NCBI GenBank assembly: GCA_002493515.1
Contig: DKYZ01000092.1
Span: forward strand, 1-12,599
Direction: 5' to 3'
From: Porphyromonadaceae bacterium UBA7087
Lineage (GTDB): Bacteria; Bacteroidota; Bacteroidia; Bacteroidales; Muribaculaceae
Length of the DNA: 12,599 nt
Part shown: positions 7,182 through 12,599 of the stretch, in pieces
Layout of the letters: each line of letters opens with the position of its first letter
Numbering within the stretch: position 1 is the stretch's first letter
Position numbers and translations under genes: made by a program
Notes under the pieces: model-generated
The model's database searches: none
Seen by the model: the letters and a program-made list of their open reading frames with translations, nothing else
Told to the model about the DNA's origin: nothing

Positions 7182-7556
7182 ATGGAGAAGCTAACCGCAA
7201 AAGAGGAGGAAGTGCTGGGGCTGTTCTGGGAGAAAGGCCCGCTGTATGTCAGAGAGATAGTGGAGCTGTATGAGGATCCCAAGCCTCATTTCAACACTAT
7301 CTCCACCATAGTGCGTGCCCTTGAGGAGAAGGGGTATGTAGGCCACAGCAAGCAAGGGAAATCATATCGGTATCATGCCATAGTGGCGGAGGAGGACATG
7401 GGACGGAAATCACTGTCGTCAATCATAGGACGCTATTTCAAGAACTCATATCTCCGCGTTGTCTCGTCGTTTGTGGAAGAGGGCAATATCCCCGTAGAGG
7501 ACCTGAGGCGTCTGCTTGACGAGGTGGAGAAATCACAAAAAGAAAAATCTGACTGA
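7182..7556 (+). CDS. BlaI/MecI/CopY-family transcriptional repressor
   Basis: This 124-residue winged-helix repressor has a DNA-binding domain at about residues 3-68. It opens LTAKEEEVLGLFWEKGP, typical of the family, with a recognition helix at about 37-50 (FNTISTIVRALEEKGYV) and a wing around KQGKSYRYH. The C-terminal helices (about 72-120) should mediate dimerisation. In characterised relatives the repressor is inactivated by proteolysis that depends on an M56 membrane protease; here such a protease is encoded 2 nt downstream, so the pair is almost certainly functional together. The palindromic operator overlapping its own promoter predicts autoregulation of the whole operon. I chose the ATG at 7182, since a TTG at 7176 would add only two residues. 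With no beta-lactamase or penicillin-binding gene nearby, the name blaI would imply a role that the context does not support. Confidence 0.95.
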   Translation: MEKLTAKEEEVLGLFWEKGPLYVREIVELYEDPKPHFNTISTIVRALEEKGYVGHSKQGKSYRYHAIVAEEDMGRKSLSSIIGRYFKNSYLRVVSSFVEEGNIPVEDLRRLLDEVEKSQKEKSD

Positions 7557-7558
7557 GT

Positions 7559-8875
7559 ATGGGAACGCTGTTATCTTATTCGCTTGTCGCCTCGGTCTTT
7601 GTCCTGGCTCTGTTTCCGCTGCTTCACCAGATAGTAGGCCGGTGTACATCATTTCGTTTCAACAGGTTCGCCATAATCTGCGGGCTGTTGCTGTCGCTGT
7701 CGCTTCCATGTGTCCTTACAGATTCTGTCAAGACCTCTGCGGCCGCGCCTGTGGTCTATCTGGAATCAACAACAGAAGCCGGTATGGCTGCCGCTGACGC
7801 ATTCTCTTCGGGAGACATCATATCTGGAACGCCGGAAAAGTCAATTCCTTGGGTTGCAATCGCATTGGCCGTATATTTCTCCGGGATAGCTATTCTTCTT
7901 TGCCGTGAAACCATCTCCTATCTGCGCCTTTACAGGATGATAACCCGCGCTGAGAAAACAAAATCAGACGGCATGACGATATGTCGTCTCCCTGATAATG
8001 AGACCGCTTCTTTCAGCTGGAGCAGATATATCTTCATGCATGATTCAGATATGGAAGAGCCCGCAGGCAAGATATTTCTGCATGAAAAGGCGCACGCGCA
8101 GAACCGACACTGGATGGATCTCCTCTTTGCTGACCTTTCATGTATCCTGCTATGGTATAATCCTTTTGTATGGATGACGAGACGGCTTATGAAACTCAAC
8201 CATGAGTTCGAGGCTGACTCGGCTGTCATAAACTCAGGTGTAGATACATATGAATACCAGCGCCTTCTCGTGATGAAGGCGATGGGAAGGAGAGCCATTC
8301 CCGTCACTAACAGTTTTGCGGTAAATCGACGGGATTTCCGCAAGCGTGTCTTGCTGATGGGTAAAAAGCGGTCCTCAGCAAAGACGATGCTGATTGCTTT
8401 TGGCGGCATACCGGCGGTGATTGCCGCATGGATAGCCATATCATCGCCTGTGGCAGCCGGGCTCCTTGAATCCATCAATGATTTCGACACCTCTTTACAG
8501 GCTGCGGAGAGGCATTCCGTCATGCCCCACACAGATATAGACGTTGAAGTCCGGCCTGATACTCTGGCAGAGGAGGGAATGGCCACGGTTATCGAAATAG
8601 CCTCGCCGCTCTGGGATCAGACTGAATTGGCCGAACTGATCAGGAGCTCATTGTCTTCCGTCAAATCGGACAGGGAGCGGAAAATTACTATCGGTATTGT
8701 GGTCGATAAGGATGGCAGTGTCAAGGACGTCATGGCTGTCAACGCTGATGGCGAGCTTGTTGAGGCTGTCGTGACCCAGGCGCTGAACGGCGTAAGGATT
8801 GAACCGGTCACCGATAACGGCAAGCCGATAGAGATGCGTTTCAATATTCCGGTGACGATAAAGAAAACGGAGTAA
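7559..8875 (+). CDS. BlaR1/MecR1-like M56 membrane metallopeptidase with C-terminal TonB-C-like domain
   Basis: This 438-residue protein has membrane segments at about 3-26, 37-54, 98-115 and 277-300, matching the four-helix BlaR1 topology. The cytoplasmic loop between the third and fourth carries the zinc motif HEKAH (H175-H179, catalytic E176). A second motif, NHEFEAD (215-220), follows and should supply the third ligand. BlaR1 has a penicillin-binding sensor after the last helix. Here that part is replaced by a roughly 45-residue acidic linker and a TonB-C-like fold (about 347-436), recognisable by IVVDKDGSV, a helix, NGKPIEMRFNIPVTI and their spacing. The family role is to sense an external signal and trigger removal of the BlaI-type repressor. 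The TonB-like part may contact a partner such as the receptor encoded next; that is inference. The short linker argues against it spanning the periplasm like true TonB. Confidence 0.93.
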   Translation: MGTLLSYSLVASVFVLALFPLLHQIVGRCTSFRFNRFAIICGLLLSLSLPCVLTDSVKTSAAAPVVYLESTTEAGMAAADAFSSGDIISGTPEKSIPWVAIALAVYFSGIAILLCRETISYLRLYRMITRAEKTKSDGMTICRLPDNETASFSWSRYIFMHDSDMEEPAGKIFLHEKAHAQNRHWMDLLFADLSCILLWYNPFVWMTRRLMKLNHEFEADSAVINSGVDTYEYQRLLVMKAMGRRAIPVTNSFAVNRRDFRKRVLLMGKKRSSAKTMLIAFGGIPAVIAAWIAISSPVAAGLLESINDFDTSLQAAERHSVMPHTDIDVEVRPDTLAEEGMATVIEIASPLWDQTELAELIRSSLSSVKSDRERKITIGIVVDKDGSVKDVMAVNADGELVEAVVTQALNGVRIEPVTDNGKPIEMRFNIPVTIKKTE

Positions 8876-8899
8876 TTCTATAAAACAATACCAACCTTA

Positions 8900-8923
8900 A
8901 GGAATCTGGAGTTTCGGATTCCT
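8900..8923 (+). other. Intergenic hairpin between the M56 and TonB-receptor genes
   Basis: Perfect 7-bp arms at 8900-8906 and 8917-8923 (AGGAATC/GATTCCT) extend inward by one G-T wobble and one G-C pair, leaving a 6-nt loop. No T-tract follows, so it is not a standard terminator. It occupies the 65-nt gap in which I see no TAnnTTTG box. It may set relative expression by stabilising or processing the mRNA, or by weak attenuation before the receptor gene. It could also be chance. Confidence 0.45.
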
Positions 8924-8940
8924 ACTAATGCCATACCCTT

Positions 8941-11541
8941 ATGAAACAGAGGATTCTGATATTATTGTTGACTTTACTATCAGTGCAACAGGTGGTTAGC
9001 CAGAGTGTCATAACAGGAACCGTCAAAAATGCCGATGGCGATGCACTGGACTTTGTGAGCGTCACTGCCTGTCCCCATGACGCGCCAAAGAGGATACTGA
9101 CTTCTGTCTTCACCGATGAGACCGGCAGTTTTCAAATGAATGTGGACAGTGAATGCGACAGTCTTATTCTCAGGGCATCAGGAATGGATATCGAGCCGGA
9201 AGAGATTATTATACCAAACCGATCCGGTCGATATGAAATCATTTCGGAGAAGCGCGTGGTGGAGCTTAAGGAAGTAATTGTCAAGTCTAAGAAGGTATAC
9301 TCGCATGGCGACACAATCAACTACAATGTAAGTTCTTTTCTCTCTCAGAACGACCAGTCGATAGCCGATGTGTTGAGGAAGATGCCGGGAATAAGTGTGG
9401 CTGAGTCAGGGCAGGTATCATATCAGGGGAAACCCATAAAGAATTTCTACATCGAGGGGCTTGACCTGATGAAGGGGCACTACGGAATCGCCACAAACAA
9501 TATTGACCCCAACAACATTGCTGCAGTGCAGGTCTTGGAGAACCATCAGGACATAAAGGCTCTCAAAGGGTTGCGCCCGGAGGAACAGGCATCAATCAAC
9601 ATCAGGCTTAAGGAGGGTGTGAGGGGTGTATTCAATCTGATTGCCACTCTCGGTGGAGGTTATGGCGATGAGGGGCTGTGGAACAACTCGGCGATAGCGA
9701 CCTATTTCCGCCGGAACAGCCAGTTCCTCGCCACATACAAGGGAAACAATACGGGTGAAGACCTGTCGCAGGAGCTATACTCCTTCGACAACGATTGGGA
9801 GCGCACAAGTTATATCTCTACAATCTCCATGCCATCTGCACCGGGAATCGACAAGCGGTTATATTATTTCAACCGATCCCACAGCGCCACCCTCAATAAT
9901 GTATATCATGTCGGCAAGTCGGGCGAGCTGGGCATAAATGCCGCATATCTCAACGACCGCGACAATCGCCGCAGCAGCTCATCAACGACCAATTTTCTGC
10001 CTGACGGTAGTCGAAACGTCGTGGACGAAATCATGCAGTGCACGGCCCGTATGCAGAAAGCCTATGGTGACCTCACATATATGGACAACGGCGATGAGAA
10101 CTATCTGAAGGAGCAATTGAAATTCGACTGGAGCACGTCTGACGCAGACAGCCGTATTCTTGCCGGAGGCGATGACATCAATCAGCGAGGCAAGACTGAC
10201 ACATACCGTTTGCTGAATAAATTCCATATGACACACCGCAATTCCTCAGACCGTGGCTTTGAGATTTCATCAATTGTCAACCTGGAGAAGCGTCCCCACT
10301 CCCTTTCAGTATATCCCAATCTGTTCCCGGAGGTAATAGATGGTGGGATGCTCAGCCAGCATGTGGATCTCCATAACATATCCACTGAGAACATGGCAGG
10401 ATTGCTGTCTGCTTTCAAGATCGGCAATTTCACGCTCCATCCGTCAGCCTTAGTGAATTATCATCATAATTCGCTTGAAAGCCGCCTTGACGTCATGGGA
10501 AATGACCTTACACTTGATTACCTTGATGCCGGAATTGCGACAGAAATAATGTTCAACACCCGAAAACTTCATGCTTCCCTCTACCTGCCTCTGAAGTACA
10601 GGCTGTTCAGGCTGAAAAACAGGTTGGACGATAAGATTACCGACAAAAGCCGTTTCCGGATTGAACCCTCTCTCAATTTCATCTACAGGATAAACAGCAG
10701 CCACAACCTGAAAGCCGCTGCGTCGCTCAGTTATATGACGCCTTCGATTGAGACGCTGTATTCCGGTTATATACTGACATCATATCGTCAGCTTTCCGCC
10801 TACGACGTGGCGGGGATGTATGAAGGCATGAGCCAGAATTATTCATTGGGATATGATTTCAAGAGTATTCTCTCAATGAGTTTCGCCGGCGTGGAATTAA
10901 TGTGGAACAGGCAGTCCCCAGAAGTGCTATACGGCTCCTGCTACGACGGCATCGTTGAGCGCACCATAAGCCGCCGCACATCCGAATCTGGAGATATGCT
11001 TTCCGCAAAGATTCATGCAAGCCAGGGCTTCGACTGGCGCCGCCTCAAGATCGGAGCCGCGCTGACTTACACATTCTACGACAGCCCGCTGCTCGTGCAG
11101 GATGAAGTATTGCGTTACAATGGCAATAGTCTCGGAGTCGAGGCTGACATAAGTCTGACTCCCTTCAAGTGGCTTGGCGTGTCATACCAAGGAAATTACT
11201 CGCAGTCGGCAACGCGGCAGAAAGGATATGAGCGTTTTCCGTGGCTGCGAACAGTAACAAACAAAGTTTCTCTTGATTTCACGATTCCTGGAGGCGTGAC
11301 GCTCACCACATCGCTATATCATTACTACAATAATTTCAACGAAGGCGACAAATCGTTCATTCTTCTCAATGCAGAGGCCAGATATACCATAAAGCGTTTC
11401 AGCTTCACGCTCTCATGCGACAATCTGCTCAACCGGAAATCGTATGTCTATTCCAGTCTGTCGGCTCTCACCGAGTCGAGGGCTGTCTATGGCATACGTC
11501 CCCGAAGCATCCTGCTGAAAATAAGATTCAGAATATTCTAA
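8941..11541 (+). CDS. TonB-dependent outer-membrane receptor (GLPGLI-associated type, not SusC)
   Basis: This is an 866-residue outer-membrane protein. Residues 1-20 form a type I signal peptide (cleavage near VVS-Q). Residues about 22-105 form a carboxypeptidase-regulatory-like beta-sandwich (SVITGTVKNADGDALDFVSV), common on Bacteroidetes receptors. LKEVIV at 109-114 is the likely TonB box. A plug domain follows at about 120-235, including SIADVLRKMPGISV and FYIEGLDLM. The rest is beta-barrel, with alternating aromatic and polar strands and a C-terminal Phe in KIRFRIF that fits the BAM recognition signal. At 866 residues, and without a SusD-like partner, it is not a canonical SusC glycan importer. 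The cargo is unknown; metal chelates or peptides are guesses. It lies 65 nt after the M56 gene and 13 nt before the GLPGLI gene, with no promoter of its own seen, so the BlaI-type operator probably controls it. Confidence 0.93.
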   Translation: MKQRILILLLTLLSVQQVVSQSVITGTVKNADGDALDFVSVTACPHDAPKRILTSVFTDETGSFQMNVDSECDSLILRASGMDIEPEEIIIPNRSGRYEIISEKRVVELKEVIVKSKKVYSHGDTINYNVSSFLSQNDQSIADVLRKMPGISVAESGQVSYQGKPIKNFYIEGLDLMKGHYGIATNNIDPNNIAAVQVLENHQDIKALKGLRPEEQASINIRLKEGVRGVFNLIATLGGGYGDEGLWNNSAIATYFRRNSQFLATYKGNNTGEDLSQELYSFDNDWERTSYISTISMPSAPGIDKRLYYFNRSHSATLNNVYHVGKSGELGINAAYLNDRDNRRSSSSTTNFLPDGSRNVVDEIMQCTARMQKAYGDLTYMDNGDENYLKEQLKFDWSTSDADSRILAGGDDINQRGKTDTYRLLNKFHMTHRNSSDRGFEISSIVNLEKRPHSLSVYPNLFPEVIDGGMLSQHVDLHNISTENMAGLLSAFKIGNFTLHPSALVNYHHNSLESRLDVMGNDLTLDYLDAGIATEIMFNTRKLHASLYLPLKYRLFRLKNRLDDKITDKSRFRIEPSLNFIYRINSSHNLKAAASLSYMTPSIETLYSGYILTSYRQLSAYDVAGMYEGMSQNYSLGYDFKSILSMSFAGVELMWNRQSPEVLYGSCYDGIVERTISRRTSESGDMLSAKIHASQGFDWRRLKIGAALTYTFYDSPLLVQDEVLRYNGNSLGVEADISLTPFKWLGVSYQGNYSQSATRQKGYERFPWLRTVTNKVSLDFTIPGGVTLTTSLYHYYNNFNEGDKSFILLNAEARYTIKRFSFTLSCDNLLNRKSYVYSSLSALTESRAVYGIRPRSILLKIRFRIF

Positions 11542-11554
11542 AAATTAAATTGAT

Positions 11555-12409
11555 ATGAGAAAATTACTTTTGTTATCACTGACTTTGCTCTCTCTGACGG
11601 CCAACGCGCAGTTGGATGTCTTCAGCGAGCAGCTTGGCCGGCCGGCAACTGTCGACACGGCACGTTATAAAATCACGTATTCGCTTGACTATGCGTGTCA
11701 CCCGCAGGTAGATGTCAGATTCCAGGATGTGCGTGATGTTCTGGTCGGACGTCATGCAGTCAAGGATTTCAGCGATGTGATATTCCATTATGACTCGCTG
11801 GCTACCGAGGATATGAGAAAGGGGAAAGACGCCTTTTTCAATCCGAAAGGCACTCCTTGGCCGGTAGAGGTTCTGCTCTCTGCGAAAGGAAAGCAAGCGG
11901 ATATGAAACGCCGGTTGCCGTCTGGTATGGGGACATTGAGCTATCGTGATTCTGTACCGACTTTTGACTGGGAGTTTGTGGCAGATACCACCCGGACAAT
12001 ACTCGGTTATGAATGTCAGCTGGCAACGACACGTTTCGCAGGACGGGACTATTCCGCATGGTATACCACTGAACTGCCGTTGCCCTACGGGCCGTATAAG
12101 TTTGGAGGCCTGCCGGGACTTATAGTGCGGATTCAGGATGCCGAGGGCCAGTACGTATGGACCATGACCGGTTTTGAGAGTTCTGATGAGCCGATAATCG
12201 TCTATGAATATTCCAATGAGAAGAAATGCGCTCCCGAGGAGGCCGACAAGACAGTCAGACGGTATTATGATGCTCCGTTGACTGTCCAGTTGGCGGCAAT
12301 AGGCGGAGGGAAAGGCCGGATAATGATAGTGGGCAAAGACGGCAAGACTCGCGACGCGACAGATGTAGAAGACACCCCAATCCCTTATAAACCCCTTGAG
12401 ATAAGATGA
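11555..12409 (+). CDS. GLPGLI-family (Porph_ging) exported protein
   Basis: This 284-residue protein carries the exact family signature GLPGLI at residues 185-190, within the typical context YGPYKFGGLPGLIVRI. The family (TIGR01200/PF09697) is largely confined to Bacteroidetes and often lies beside TonB-dependent receptors; its biochemical role is unknown. A signal peptide spans 1-18 (cleavage ANA-Q), with no lipobox Cys, so the protein is periplasmic or attached to the outer membrane. The middle contains an alternating-strand part with YECQLATTRFAGRDYSAWYTTELP, usual for the family, where a conserved Cys and aromatic residues precede the signature. The length is normal and the frame intact. 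It starts 13 nt after the receptor stop and overlaps the next start codon by 4 nt (ATGA), which suggests translational coupling. It is probably an accessory factor for the receptor or its cargo; that is inference from synteny. Confidence 0.95.
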   Translation: MRKLLLLSLTLLSLTANAQLDVFSEQLGRPATVDTARYKITYSLDYACHPQVDVRFQDVRDVLVGRHAVKDFSDVIFHYDSLATEDMRKGKDAFFNPKGTPWPVEVLLSAKGKQADMKRRLPSGMGTLSYRDSVPTFDWEFVADTTRTILGYECQLATTRFAGRDYSAWYTTELPLPYGPYKFGGLPGLIVRIQDAEGQYVWTMTGFESSDEPIIVYEYSNEKKCAPEEADKTVRRYYDAPLTVQLAAIGGGKGRIMIVGKDGKTRDATDVEDTPIPYKPLEIR

Positions 12410-12594
12410 AAGCAATAATAATGACGGCGGTTCTGCTGCTTCTGTCGGGATGCGCCAATGCCAGCTCAGATGTTAAGAAACTTGAGCTATCTGGCGCCTC
12501 GTTGCCTGCTGTGAGGCATATGATAGACATGAAGATGTCAAACGACACGTTATTCTTCGTTTTTGATAGCGAAGAGGGGATACTGTTTCATTGA
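12406..12594 (+). CDS. Short lipoprotein frame, possibly a truncated beta-propeller lipoprotein
   Basis: The ATG at 12406 overlaps the GLPGLI stop (ATGA). The product begins with a lipoprotein signal peptide (MKAIIMTAVLLLLSGC, lipobox LSGC, lipidated Cys16). Residues about 28-62 contain NDTLFFVFDSEEGILFH, which resembles the first blade of the 6-bladed beta-propeller lipoproteins found in Bacteroidetes receptor operons. The frame then hits TGA at 12592-12594, only 5 nt before the window ends. A 62-residue product would stop in mid-blade, so a nonsense change, a frameshift or a sequencing error is plausible; a genuine small lipoprotein is the alternative. Too little sequence remains to decide. 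The family guess is low confidence, while the lipoprotein start is well supported. Confidence 0.55.
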   Translation: MKAIIMTAVLLLLSGCANASSDVKKLELSGASLPAVRHMIDMKMSNDTLFFVFDSEEGILFH

Positions 12595-12599
12595 GTGTG

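Noticed and set aside
7182..8875. Beta-lactam resistance regulator pair (blaI-blaR1 or mecI-mecR1) in the strict sense
   Set aside because: The membrane protein lacks a penicillin-binding sensor domain, and no beta-lactamase or PBP gene is in the window.
8941..12409. SusC/SusD polysaccharide utilisation locus
   Set aside because: The receptor is shorter than SusC proteins, no SusD-like lipoprotein or glycoside hydrolase is present, and the GLPGLI partner points to a different receptor class.
11576..12415. 279-codon minus-strand frame opposite the GLPGLI gene
   Set aside because: It lies entirely opposite a gene with a signal peptide and the exact GLPGLI signature. Its translation shows no domain or signal and has the low-complexity look of an antisense shadow.

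Overview
The window reads as chromosomal DNA of a gut-type Bacteroidales bacterium, possibly Muribaculaceae or a relative. The evidence is a TonB-dependent receptor next to a GLPGLI-family protein, a large surface protein whose C-terminus resembles a type IX secretion (T9SS) sorting domain, start codons preceded by A/T-rich sequence rather than a clear Shine-Dalgarno site, and two promoters with the Bacteroidetes -7 box TAnnTTTG. The genus is inference. All supported genes are on the + strand. No RNA genes, insertion sequences, CRISPR arrays or integration scars were found. No stretch over about 200 bases lacks a gene or signal.

Region 1 (1-2328) holds three closely spaced genes: a helical protein with two C-terminal membrane segments whose 5' end lies outside the window, a small soluble helical protein, and a DUF4112-like membrane protein. 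A hairpin terminator follows. None has a known function. The set looks like an uncharacterised membrane-associated operon.

Region 2 (2351-7062) holds two independent secreted-protein genes. The first is a periplasmic histidine acid phosphatase very like E. coli glucose-1-phosphatase (Agp). The second is a 1070-residue cell-surface protein with an N-terminal propeller-like part, alternating fibronectin-III-like and jelly-roll-like modules, and a T9SS-like tail. Strong intrinsic terminators separate them from each other and from what follows, and the large gene has its own promoter.

Region 3 (7108-12599) is the most interesting part. It is an operon-like run encoding a BlaI/MecI-family repressor, a BlaR1-like M56 membrane metalloprotease with a TonB-C-like domain in place of a beta-lactam sensor, a TonB-dependent outer-membrane receptor, a GLPGLI protein, and the start of a lipoprotein. 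The promoter is embedded in a double palindromic operator, AACTAT-N5-ATAGTT repeated twice. This suggests a self-regulated envelope system in which proteolytic relief of repression controls an outer-membrane uptake or envelope module. No beta-lactam resistance gene is present. The final lipoprotein frame ends after 62 codons, 5 bases before the window edge, and may be a truncated beta-propeller gene.
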